NCBI RefSeq assembly: GCF_016807185.1
Contig: NZ_JAEVYN010000001.1
Location: 1,948,161-2,012,160, forward strand
Origin: Leptolyngbya sp. Cla-17
GTDB taxonomy: Bacteria > Cyanobacteriota > Cyanobacteriia > Leptolyngbyales > Leptolyngbyaceae
Length of the DNA: 64,000 bases
Reading direction: 5' to 3'
In this document: positions 1-7,690 of the stretch, piece after piece
Position numbering within the stretch: the first letter of the stretch is position 1
Layout: each line of letters starts with the position of its first letter
Program-made: the position numbers and the translations under genes
Notes under the pieces: model-generated
The model's database searches: none
What the model saw: only the letters and a program-made list of their open reading frames with translations
Told to the model about the DNA's origin: nothing

Positions 1-75
1 GGACGTTCAAGCGTTGATGTTAACCTTATGTTTACGCCGCGATCGCTCATTGCTGACGATTCGCATCTTGCCTAA
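1..75 (+). CDS. possible C-terminal end of an upstream gene (partial)
   Basis: Frame 1 from the window edge is open and stops with TAA at 73-75, giving a 24-residue tail ending ADDSHLA, 29 bases before the next ATG at 105. Position and strand would fit the last codons of a gene that starts outside the window. The stretch is too short to identify, and the frame could be open by chance. Confidence 0.25.
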   Translation, partial: GRSSVDVNLMFTPRSLIADDSHLA

Positions 76-104
76 TCTCCACTGTTCATTTCTCCGCCTG
101 TTTT

Positions 105-1016
105 ATGGAAAAGTTTTTGCCCGTTGCCTACCTGCAAAACCGATTTTTGCCCTTTCAAGATGCGACGATTTCGATCGCCACTCATGCCTTGCACTATGGC
201 ACCGGAGCTTTTGGCGGGATGCGCGGCATTCCCGATCCTCAAAATCCCAATCAAATCTTGCTGTTTCGGTTCGATCGCCATTGCCAGAGACTCAGTGCCA
301 GCGCCAAGATGCTGCACTTTGATCTGCCTGCCGATAAAATTCAGCAGACTATTACTGATTTTGTCCAAAAGAATAAACCCACCGTCTCGTTTTATATCCG
401 ACCCTTCATTTACACCTCTGGCTTGGGCATTGCGCCTCGGCTACATAACATTGAAAAAGATTTTTTGATTTATGGGCTAGAACTAGCAGATTATCTTTCT
501 CCTGAAGGCGTGACCTGTCGAGTTAGCTCTTGGTGTCGGCAAGAAGACCGTAGCCTACCCTTGCGTGGCAAGATCAGTGCTGCTTACATTACCTCCTCTC
601 TTGCCAAAACGGAGGCGATTGAGTCGGGTTTTGATGAAGCCATTTTGATGAATACTCAAGGTAAAGTCTGTGAAGCCTCTGGCATGAATATTTTCTTGAT
701 GCGGAATGGCACCTTGATTACACCAGGGTTTGAACAAGATATTTTGGAAGGTATTACTCGCGACAGTGTGTTAACCATTGCGAGAGATTTGGGCATTCCC
801 ATTCAGGAGCGTCCCGTCGATCGCTCTGAGTTGCTGATTGCCGATGAAGTATTTCTGTGCGGCACGGCTGCGAAAGTTGCCCCTGTCAAGCGAATTGAGA
901 ATTACGAGTTGCCTAAAGATCGCCCAATCACTCTTCAATTGCGGGAAATTCTCACTGCTGTTACGGAGAATCGCAGTGAAAAATATCGCGATTGGGTCTT
1001 CCCAATTCCCGTTTAG
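105..1016 (+). CDS. ilvE: branched-chain amino acid aminotransferase (class IV)
   Basis: A 303-residue PLP-dependent class IV aminotransferase, expected to catalyse the last step of leucine, isoleucine and valine synthesis (2-oxo acid plus glutamate) in the cytosol. Seen in sequence: the N-terminal ALHYGTGAFGGMRG segment, the RGKISAAYITSSLAK segment that in this family carries the PLP-binding lysine, and the class IV signature EASGMNIFLMRNG, followed by a GITRDSVL phosphate-binding segment. Length matches the IlvE family (about 300). The ATG at 105 places the protein start just before the conserved LPVAYLQNRFLPFQDA segment. Other class IV members (D-amino acid aminotransferase, ADC lyase) are less likely because of the BCAT-like LAKTEA motif. 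A strong terminator follows at 1236. Confidence 0.85.
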   Translation: MEKFLPVAYLQNRFLPFQDATISIATHALHYGTGAFGGMRGIPDPQNPNQILLFRFDRHCQRLSASAKMLHFDLPADKIQQTITDFVQKNKPTVSFYIRPFIYTSGLGIAPRLHNIEKDFLIYGLELADYLSPEGVTCRVSSWCRQEDRSLPLRGKISAAYITSSLAKTEAIESGFDEAILMNTQGKVCEASGMNIFLMRNGTLITPGFEQDILEGITRDSVLTIARDLGIPIQERPVDRSELLIADEVFLCGTAAKVAPVKRIENYELPKDRPITLQLREILTAVTENRSEKYRDWVFPIPV

Positions 1017-1235
1017 TTATCTAAAAGATCTGTTTAACCTTAGCAATTCACCAAAAGATCCAGTCGTTCAACCAGAACAAGTGCAAGCGTTACCGTCTGG
1101 AATGTTATGTGTTGATTTACATACCAAGTAAATAGGGAGCAGGAGAACTACGCGGCATCTTTAAGCCAGATTAGCGATCGCATCTACTCTCCTTAGCGCA
1201 GATCTCCTTAGCGCGAAGTTTAACTCCTGACGTAA

Positions 1236-1282
1236 GCCAGCATTATTCTCATCTTATTAGATGAGAATAATGCTGGCTTTTT
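1236..1282 (+). terminator. rho-independent terminator
   Basis: A perfect 19-bp inverted repeat (GCCAGCATTATTCTCATCT at 1236-1254, complement at 1259-1277) with a TATT loop is followed by TTTTT at 1278-1282. The run of T lies on the plus-strand side, so it should end transcription of the aminotransferase gene, although it sits 220 bp past that stop. It also lies between two convergent genes. The rest of 1017-1303 holds only two copies of CTCCTTAGCGC and no gene that I can see. Confidence 0.85.
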
Positions 1283-1303
1283 GGTGTTTGTCGAATCCTA
1301 TGG

Positions 1304-2110
1304 TTACTTGCTGAGAGTTTGCTGCATCGCCCACTGCGTCATGCCCGGAAACAAACGGTGCAATTCTGTAGCCCAAAAGGTTGCACCCACTACAACTTCA
1401 TTTTTCTGATGGCGAATGGCATCCCAAATGGCTTGGGCAATATCTTCTGGTTGGCTAACCCAGGCTGCTTGTAGTACTGTCTGCATCTGTTGCTGCATGG
1501 TGTCACTGACTTGCTCCGTTGTACCGCGAAATTGGGCGCGTTCCAAAAAGTCGCTGTTGATCACACCGGGATGAATGGCGCAAACATGGATTCCTTGGGG
1601 TGCAAGTTCCAGCCTGAGAGCATCGGTAAAGCCCGTCACTGCATATTTGCTAGCGCAGTATGCCGTCATTTGGGGCAGGGGCATTTTACCGCCAAAGGAC
1701 CCAACGTTGGCGATCACACCGGTTTTTCGCGCCAAAAAATGGGGTAGTAGTGCCTGCACTGTGTGAACGTAGCCCCAAAAATTGGTATCCATAATCTGGT
1801 GCCAGTCTGAGAGCGAAGTCTGCTCTATGGCACCCGATAGGCAAATTCCAGCATTATTCACCAGCACATCCACCTGTCCGAGGATCTCTATGGTTTTGGC
1901 GACTAGGGCTTGCACTTGTTCGGCATTGCCCACGTCAGTTGGAATAGCGATCGCCCTACGTCCCAAGGCTTCAATTTGGTGAGCCACCGACTCTAACCGT
2001 TCTGGTTGGCGCGCTGCCAATGCCACATCATAGCCATTGCGAGCGAATAATAGGGCAGTTGCTTTGCCGCTGCCTTGAGAAGCTCCAGTAATTAAAACGG
2101 TGGAAGTCAT
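1304..2110 (-). CDS. short-chain dehydrogenase/reductase (SDR) family oxidoreductase
   Basis: A 268-residue classical SDR with a Rossmann fold. Seen: the cofactor motif TGASQGSG near residue 8, the NNAG motif near residue 86, a catalytic serine region (NVGSFGG) and the active-site YCASK motif near residue 151. The arginine early in strand 2 (AARQPERL) suggests NADP(H) preference, which is inference. The substrate cannot be told from sequence; the general type resembles YdfG/DltE-like oxidoreductases. It is divergent from the EamA gene, with 55 bp between the two starts, and converges on the aminotransferase. Confidence 0.8.
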   Translation of the reverse strand: MTSTVLITGASQGSGKATALLFARNGYDVALAARQPERLESVAHQIEALGRRAIAIPTDVGNAEQVQALVAKTIEILGQVDVLVNNAGICLSGAIEQTSLSDWHQIMDTNFWGYVHTVQALLPHFLARKTGVIANVGSFGGKMPLPQMTAYCASKYAVTGFTDALRLELAPQGIHVCAIHPGVINSDFLERAQFRGTTEQVSDTMQQQMQTVLQAAWVSQPEDIAQAIWDAIRHQKNEVVVGATFWATELHRLFPGMTQWAMQQTLSK

Positions 2111-2165
2111 AGAAAGTGCTGTGCAATACTAAACGCGATACTTTATCCTGACACAGAGCTTTTGA

Positions 2166-3065
2166 ATGCAGCCATTGAATCCAATCTCTCGCTGGCAGAT
2201 TGGTTTAATTTTAACGATTGGCGTGATAGCAATTTCCACCGCGGCAGTATTGGTGCGCTTGACGATCGCGGCTGCCAACATGAGTGGGGTGGGGTTTAGC
2301 CTGGTAATGGCAGCATCACGGCTGGCGATCGCGTCTCTGATTTTGCTGCCCACTTGGCATACGCTCTCTGCCCGTAAACATACAAAAACCGCATGGTACT
2401 GCGCGATCGCTGCCGGACTTGCTCTTGCCCTTCACTTTGCAACCTGGATCACCTCTTTGTCCTATACTTCTATCGCTGCTTCTACGGCGATCGTCACCAC
2501 CAATCCTATTTGGGTGGCTCTACTGTCGTGGCTGTGGTTTAAAGAAAAAACAAGCCGTCAAACCCTTCTAGGCATAGGGCTTGCCCTGATGGGTGGCTTG
2601 CTCATCTGCTTGGGTGACATCGGTGGCAGTCGTCCTAGCAATCCCCTACTCGGAAACGGATTGGCGTTAGTAGGTGCTTGGGCTTCTAGTGGCTACATTT
2701 TGTTAGGGCGTGCAGCACAGCACCATGGTTTTAGAATTGGTGAATATGCTGCGGTAGCTTACACCACTGCCGCGATCGCCCTGCTGCCCTTGCCGCTCCT
2801 GCTGGGTTATGGATATACCAACTATCCGCCCATCGTTTATGGATATCTTATTCTCATGGCGCTTGTGCCCCAGGTGATTGGACACACCAGCTTTAATTGG
2901 GCTGTACGCTGGGTTTCACCAACTTTACTGACGCTAGTCATTCTGCTGGAACCTATTTTTGCCAGCATCTTAGGCTATTTCCTGTTTGCAGAAATCCCTG
3001 GAACCCTCATGCTGATGGGAACACTCGTATTGTTGGTAGGAGTGGCGATCGCGGTGATGGATTAA
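2166..3065 (+). CDS. EamA/DMT-family transporter
   Basis: A 299-residue integral membrane protein with about ten hydrophobic segments arranged as two EamA repeats (roughly residues 15-145 and 160-298), as in the drug/metabolite transporter superfamily. The TNPIWVALLSWLWFKEKTS segment and the EPIFASILGYFLFAEIPG segment are the typical ends of the two repeats. It probably exports a small metabolite across the plasma membrane; the substrate is unknown (amino acids and nucleosides are known for relatives). It is transcribed divergently from the SDR gene and followed by a terminator at 3224. Confidence 0.8.
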   Translation: MQPLNPISRWQIGLILTIGVIAISTAAVLVRLTIAAANMSGVGFSLVMAASRLAIASLILLPTWHTLSARKHTKTAWYCAIAAGLALALHFATWITSLSYTSIAASTAIVTTNPIWVALLSWLWFKEKTSRQTLLGIGLALMGGLLICLGDIGGSRPSNPLLGNGLALVGAWASSGYILLGRAAQHHGFRIGEYAAVAYTTAAIALLPLPLLLGYGYTNYPPIVYGYLILMALVPQVIGHTSFNWAVRWVSPTLLTLVILLEPIFASILGYFLFAEIPGTLMLMGTLVLLVGVAIAVMD

Positions 3066-3223
3066 CCACAGCTTTTAATGTTTGTCAGCTTGAAGTTTAA
3101 GTGAAGTTGTGATAAAGATCACCGAGGTTGATGATCGCGATCGCTTCTTCCCCCTCCCTCCAAAGACATACTTATAAGGACTCAACTTTTATAGCCGAGT
3201 CATCAACAGGGAACACACGACTA

Positions 3224-3257
3224 GCCGGCAGGTTTCTTACGAGACTGTCGGTTTTTT
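3224..3257 (+). terminator. likely rho-independent terminator
   Basis: The arms GCCGGCAG (3224-3231) and CTGTCGG (3245-3251), pairing with one G-U, enclose a 13-base loop and are followed by TTTTTT (3252-3257). It is 159 bp past the EamA stop. A second small hairpin (GACTC at 3179-3183 with GAGTC at 3197-3201) precedes it, so a short untranslated RNA ending here is possible but unproven. Confidence 0.6.
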
Positions 3258-3328
3258 GTTGGAATGCTGTATGACAGCGATATCAGGCGAAGTTTGATAG
3301 ATTTTATCGCTATCGCAGAAAAATAACT

Positions 3329-4939
3329 TTACCGCGATTGTTGCAATAGTTTCAAAGCAACTGCCTCCGCCACCTTAATGCCATCAATGCCAGCCGAAAG
3401 AATGCCACCTGCGTAGCCAGCACCTTCGCCAGCAGGATATAACCCCTCCGTATTCAAGCTTTGATAATCCTCTTTGCGCTTGATCCGAATGGGGGATGAG
3501 GTGCGTGTTTCAACCCCCGTCAGAACCGCATCCGGCATGGCAAAGCCGTTGATCTGTTTGTCGAACGCAGGTAGTGCCTCGCGGATGGCAGCGATCGCAT
3601 ACTCAGGCAAACTCGAACTCAAATCACCTAAATGCACTCCAGGTGCGTAAGACGGTTGCACAGTACCAAACGCTTGTGAGGGGCGATCTGCAAGAAAGTC
3701 TCCCACGAGCTGCCCTGGTGCGTCATAGGTGCTACCACCCAATGCAAATGCGCGTTCTTCCAAGCGACGTTGCAAAGCAATTCCAGCTAAGGGATGACCC
3801 GGATAGTCGTCGGGCGTAATGCCCACCACGATCGCGCTATTGGCATTGCGCTCATTGCGAGAGTATTGGCTCATACCGTTGGTGACAAGCCTCCCCGGTT
3901 CTGATGCGGCTGCGACCACCAGACCACCCGGACACATGCAAAAGCTGTAAACCGAACGACCATTCTGGCAGTGATGCACCAACTTATAATCGGCAGCGCC
4001 CAATAGCTTGTGACCCGCCTGTTCGCCAAAGCGACAGCGATCGATCAAGCTTTGCGGATGTTCGACCCGAAAGCCGATCGAAAAGGGTTTTGCTTCCATA
4101 TAAACGCCGCGATCGAACAGCATTTGAAACGTATCGCGGGCACTATGACCGACGGCAAGCACAATATGATTGCTGGCAATATATTCACCGCTAGCAAGGG
4201 TTACTCCTTGCACCTGTCCGTTCTCGATATGCATATCATCCACTCGGCTTTGAAAGCGAATTTCGCCGCCTAACGCTTCAATCCTGGCGCGGATATTTTG
4301 CACGATGCCAACCAATTTGAAGGTGCCGATGTGCGGTTTGTTGATGTACAGGATCTCTGGTGAGGCTCCGGCATTGACGAGTTCAGCGAGTACCTTGCGC
4401 CCGTAATGGTTGGAATCTTTCACCTGACTGTAGAGTTTGCCATCTGAAAAGGTGCCTGCTCCGCCCTCGCCAAACTGCGCGTTCGATTCTGGGTTTAACT
4501 CGTCTTTCTTTTTCCAAAATGCAAACGTGTCAACGGTGCGATCGCGCACAGCTTTCCCCCGTTCTAATAGGATGGGACGAAACCCCATTTGTGCCAGCAG
4601 CAGTCCGGCAAACATGCCGCAGGGTCCGGTCCCAATTACGATCGGGCGGCTTGTCAGTGTGTCAGGAGCTTGCGCTACCATGCGGTAGCTCATGTCTGGC
4701 GTGGGCATCACATGCGGATCTTTTTTCAGCCGCTGGAGCAGACGTTTTTCCTGAGTCATTTCGACATCCAGAATATAAACCAGCTGAATGTCTTCTTTCT
4801 TACGAGCATCGTAGCTGCGCTTGAAGATGGAGTAGCTCAGCAATGCTTCGGGAGCAATTTGCAGTTTTTTGAGGATAGCACTCGCGATCGCATCCTCAGG
4901 ATGGTCCAGCGGCAGCTTGATTTCGGTTAGTCGTAACAT
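3329..4939 (-). CDS. NAD(P)/FAD-dependent oxidoreductase
   Basis: A 536-residue flavoprotein of the group often annotated as uncharacterised FAD-dependent dehydrogenase (COG2509 type). After an N-terminal ferredoxin-like/ACT-sized region of about 90 residues, the FAD-binding motif GTGPCGMFAGLLLAQ starts near residue 103 with the acidic LLERG at the end of strand 2. FGEGGAGTFSDGKLYS and CMCPGGLVVAAASEPG are typical of this family, and the C-terminal PAGEGAGYAGGI closes the FAD site. Substrate unknown. The gene stands alone, with the THUMP methyltransferase ending upstream of its start on the same strand (4992), so co-transcription with that gene is possible. Confidence 0.8.
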   Translation of the reverse strand: MLRLTEIKLPLDHPEDAIASAILKKLQIAPEALLSYSIFKRSYDARKKEDIQLVYILDVEMTQEKRLLQRLKKDPHVMPTPDMSYRMVAQAPDTLTSRPIVIGTGPCGMFAGLLLAQMGFRPILLERGKAVRDRTVDTFAFWKKKDELNPESNAQFGEGGAGTFSDGKLYSQVKDSNHYGRKVLAELVNAGASPEILYINKPHIGTFKLVGIVQNIRARIEALGGEIRFQSRVDDMHIENGQVQGVTLASGEYIASNHIVLAVGHSARDTFQMLFDRGVYMEAKPFSIGFRVEHPQSLIDRCRFGEQAGHKLLGAADYKLVHHCQNGRSVYSFCMCPGGLVVAAASEPGRLVTNGMSQYSRNERNANSAIVVGITPDDYPGHPLAGIALQRRLEERAFALGGSTYDAPGQLVGDFLADRPSQAFGTVQPSYAPGVHLGDLSSSLPEYAIAAIREALPAFDKQINGFAMPDAVLTGVETRTSSPIRIKRKEDYQSLNTEGLYPAGEGAGYAGGILSAGIDGIKVAEAVALKLLQQSR

Positions 4940-4991
4940 ACTCAGCTATCAAACATAGTTGTCAGCACAAAGGATTATTTTCCCTTTCCGA

Positions 4992-6116
4992 TCAGTACAG
5001 TTCATATTTCATCAACTGACAGGGCAACGCACCATTGTACACCGCCATGCGTTGAGACGATTTCAACCCGATCGACTGCGAAAGCTCTTTATTGCCGCTT
5101 AGCACAAACGCCGTCCACCCTTTAAAGCGGTGTTTCAGCACATCGCCTAACTGTTTATAGAATGCTCCCAAATCGCTGTCTCGCCCTAGCCGTTCACCAT
5201 AGGGTGGATTGCAGAATAAAACGCCGCTATCGGTGGGTGCAACTACATCAGCAAGATCGATGGGAGCAAAATAAATGTGGTTGAGTACACCGCAGTTGGT
5301 CGCATTGGAGATCGCCTGCTCAATCACTGCTTCATCGCGATCGCTGCCCCAAATTGGTGCAGGCAGGTTGTCTCGTTGACTTTCCTCTGCCTCTTGAATC
5401 AGTTGTCCTAAAAGTGCCGGATCAGCGTCAAGCCAAGTTTCAAACCCAAACTGCTCTCGAAACAGACCAGGTGCAATATTGAGCGCTTTTAAGCTGGCTT
5501 CCAATGGCAAGGTGCCCGATCCACACAGCGGATCGTAAAACATTTGCTCTGGCTGCCAGCCTGACAGTTGAATCAGTGCTGCCGCCAACGACTCTTTCAA
5601 AGGGGCTGCGCCCACGGCAGGACGATAGCCGCGGCGGTGCAGGCTCTTCCCAGAACTGTCAAGGCTGACAGTACATACGTCGCGATCGATGTGGACACTA
5701 ATCTGCACATCTGGTGTTTGCAGTTCAACATCAGAGCGATCGCCCAGCGTTTTTTGCTGCTGATCTACGATCGCCGTTTTGACCTGAAGCGCTGTGAAGT
5801 GAGTATGATTGAGCCGCTCGCTTTTGCCCGTGGCATTCACCGCCAGCGTTAAATCAGGCGTAAGGTAGGTTGACCAATCAATTGTTTGAATACCGCTATA
5901 CAGTTCTTCTGCATCCCGACACGGAAACTCGTGCAGCTTCATTAAGATGCGGAACGGCAGTCTCGCCCATAGATTGACGCGATAAAGCAAGGCGCGATCG
6001 CCTTTAAAGGCAGCACCACAAAAACCTGGTTCCACGGCATGAGCGCCTAGTTGCTCCAACTCTTTAGCTGCAAGCGCCTCCAGCCCCCGAGCAACCGTTG
6101 CAAAATACTGATTCAT
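4992..6116 (-). CDS. THUMP-domain class I SAM-dependent RNA methyltransferase
   Basis: A 374-residue protein of the RlmL/YcbY N-terminal type, which makes N2-methylguanosine in 23S rRNA in E. coli; whether the target is the same here is inference. An N-terminal THUMP region (about residues 1-150, starting YFATVARGLEALAAKEL) is followed by a Rossmann methyltransferase with the SAM site DPLCGSGTLPLEA and the catalytic N-P-P-Y motif in FCNPPYGERLG. The frame stays open for 13 more codons upstream (to 6155), but homologues begin near MNQYFATVARG, so I chose the ATG at 6114-6116. The next upstream feature on this strand is the accessory DUF pair. Confidence 0.85.
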   Translation of the reverse strand: MNQYFATVARGLEALAAKELEQLGAHAVEPGFCGAAFKGDRALLYRVNLWARLPFRILMKLHEFPCRDAEELYSGIQTIDWSTYLTPDLTLAVNATGKSERLNHTHFTALQVKTAIVDQQQKTLGDRSDVELQTPDVQISVHIDRDVCTVSLDSSGKSLHRRGYRPAVGAAPLKESLAAALIQLSGWQPEQMFYDPLCGSGTLPLEASLKALNIAPGLFREQFGFETWLDADPALLGQLIQEAEESQRDNLPAPIWGSDRDEAVIEQAISNATNCGVLNHIYFAPIDLADVVAPTDSGVLFCNPPYGERLGRDSDLGAFYKQLGDVLKHRFKGWTAFVLSGNKELSQSIGLKSSQRMAVYNGALPCQLMKYELY

Positions 6117-6189
6117 ACCTGGATCATAGCTGAAAGCACCGTCTCTTCGATTCAATTGATTTCTTGGCGAGCATTAGCCCCATGCCGGC

Positions 6190-6282
6190 GATAGCCAAAC
6201 CGTTAGATCTTTGTCGTGAAGCTGGCAAAACACTACGTCTGAGCTTAGGGTTAGCACCATAGTGTTTTTTTAATGCGATCGC
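6190..6282. repeat. direct repeat copy 1 flanking the DUF433/DUF5615 pair
   Basis: This ~93-bp copy matches 7010-7101 in the same orientation. A 35-base core (6236-6270 versus 7055-7089) is identical, and both copies end in a HIP1 octamer. In this copy AAAACACTA and TAGTGTTTT form a perfect 9-bp inverted repeat around the core, followed by T residues, so it can fold as a hairpin. It lies about 85 bp beyond the stop of the DUF5615 gene. The remainder of 6117-6366 contains nothing else recognised. Confidence 0.8.
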
Positions 6283-6366
6283 GTCGTCTATCATCGACCC
6301 AACCACGCTAGTCACAGGCTCTTGTTTATCGCATGGATTAGCAATGATTTCTTTGGTAGCAATCGG

Positions 6367-6699
6367 TTAGTAAAGCTCAAGGCAATTCAATGGTGAACTG
6401 CTCATTAGCTCCTGAATTGCTTCTGTTCCAGCACGCAGTAGCGCATCCACGTTACTGGTAGGCACATTGCCACATCGTAGCCAAACTACTTTGGGAGGTG
6501 CACCATAAAGACGGCTTCGATCCGCAAAGTCAGCATCTTGGGTAACAATACAAAATTTTTGAACTTTGGCAAACTCCCAAATTTCTCCATCATCTGCTTC
6601 TGAAAGACCGTGAAACTGAACGTGGCTAGAATCTGGAAATATGTCTGCCAAACGACTAATCAACTTTCGGCTCAAGTTCTGGTCAAACAATAGTTTCAA
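6367..6699 (-). CDS. DUF5615 (PIN-like) family protein, putative toxin of a TA pair
   Basis: A 110-residue protein starting KLLFDQNLSRKL, the hallmark N-terminus of DUF5615/PIN-like (Mut7-C-type) proteins, with acidic residues at D6 and in VTQDADFADRS that correspond to the PIN-like active site. PIN-like proteins are expected to be RNases. The start codon is TTG (6697-6699), overlapping the TGA stop of the upstream DUF433 gene by three bases, which implies translational coupling. DUF433-DUF5615 pairs are common in cyanobacteria and are treated as type II toxin-antitoxin-like modules; activity has not been shown here. Confidence 0.8.
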   Translation of the reverse strand: MKLLFDQNLSRKLISRLADIFPDSSHVQFHGLSEADDGEIWEFAKVQKFCIVTQDADFADRSRLYGAPPKVVWLRCGNVPTSNVDALLRAGTEAIQELMSSSPLNCLELY

Positions 6700-6926
6700 C
6701 GCTCTCCTACCATGAGAATCAAGCGATGCTCTCGATCAGCAGCAAATTCTAAGCAAGCTCTAATGTCTTCTTCTGTCAATTCTGGAAAGTCATCCAAAAT
6801 TTCTGCATGAGACATTCCAGCCGCTAGCCAGCCTAAGACATCGTATACAGTAATACGCATCCGCCTAATGCAGGGCTTTCCACCGCGTTTACCTGGCTCA
6901 ATTGTGAGGATATCTCGATAGCTCAT
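6696..6926 (-). CDS. DUF433 domain protein, putative antitoxin
   Basis: A 76-residue protein of the DUF433 (VapB-like, winged-helix) family. The segment GKPCIRRMRITVYDVLGWLAAGMS followed by ILDDFPELTEEDIRACLEFAADRE is the standard family pattern. I start it at the ATG 6924-6926 because DUF433 proteins begin close to this conserved block; the frame is open upstream to 7106, but that part is not conserved-looking and overlaps the repeat copy at 7010-7101. It probably binds DNA to autoregulate the pair and neutralises the DUF5615 partner encoded immediately downstream with an overlapping start. Confidence 0.8.
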   Translation of the reverse strand: MSYRDILTIEPGKRGGKPCIRRMRITVYDVLGWLAAGMSHAEILDDFPELTEEDIRACLEFAADREHRLILMVGER

Positions 6927-7009
6927 AGGTAAAAAATTGTGGCTATTCTTTGTAAGTTTAGCTCTGTTGTGAAGGTTGATGAGTTGTGTTGCTAACCTAG
7001 ACCGCGATC

Positions 7010-7101
7010 GCAGCCAAAGCCGTAAAACTTTGCCGTGCAGTTCGTAAAACAGTGCGTCTGAGCTTAGGGTTAGCACCATAGTGTTTTTTAAACGCGATCG
7101 C
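7010..7101. repeat. direct repeat copy 2 flanking the DUF433/DUF5615 pair
   Basis: Same sequence family and orientation as 6190-6282 with a 35-base identical core at 7055-7089, ending in GCGATCGC (7094-7101). It sits 84 bp upstream of the DUF433 start, so it occupies the expected promoter region of the pair. The arms of the inverted repeat are less perfect than in copy 1 (AAAACA with TGTTTT). Confidence 0.8.
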
Positions 7102-7319
7102 CCCACTGCTTGGTAATCAAACTACAAAGCCGAGATCGCCCTCTCAAGTTTTTGATTCTGACTTATGAGTCTTTCCTGTTTGATAGTAAGTAATGCCTGC
7201 GTCGCAACACACCTCGAACCTGATCGCGGAGCTTGGGTTGAGAATTCATGGTATCCGCCACTACGAATTTCCTGTATGTAGCAAATATCACGTCAATACG
7301 TCTGTACTATATTCTGGAA

Positions 7320-7475
7320 TTATACGGAAATTTTCCACATAACTGCCCGAAAATAGGCATTATACGGAAATTTTCTAGATAACTATTCCAAAAGGTAAAT
7401 TATCCAGAAGATTTCTGGATAATTGCCAAAACGGGAACTTATACGGAGATTTTCAGTATGTTAAGTTGTTAGCCT
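7320..7475. repeat. tandem array of four ~40-bp imperfect palindromic units
   Basis: Units start at 7320, 7360, 7400 and 7439 (spacings 40, 40, 39), each beginning TTATACGG or TTATCC and each carrying a GGAAATTTTC-like middle. Unit 3 contains a perfect 10-bp inverted repeat, TTATCCAGAA and TTCTGGATAA around GAT; the others are degenerate forms. A half unit (ATTCTGGAAT) seems to precede unit 1. The regular spacing of about four helical turns suggests a binding array for a protein (recombinase, replication or regulatory). The rest of 7102-7690 shows no gene; TTCGTAGAC is repeated at about 7656 and 7671 just before the next gene. Confidence 0.75.
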
Positions 7476-7690
7476 ACTAAATTTTCATCAGTGGAGCTTT
7501 ACCTGGGGTTTGAGTAAGCTTGCTGGGAACCAGATAGGGTGCGAGCAGGCTTAACGGGGTGAACTAGTTGTAGTGTAAAGTGTCCTGCTAGATTGAGCTT
7601 TATGTAGGTTATTAATCTAATTTTGCAAGAACTGTAAAACTGATTAACTACTCTGTTCGTAGACATAAATTTCGTAGACTATAGATAACG

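Noticed and set aside
6927..7106. N-terminal extension of the DUF433 protein
   Set aside because: The extra 60 codons lie in the direct repeat and show no family conservation; family members start near MSYRDILTIEPG.
7320..7475. CRISPR array
   Set aside because: Only four degenerate units with no constant repeat and no unique spacers of constant length; no cas gene in the window.
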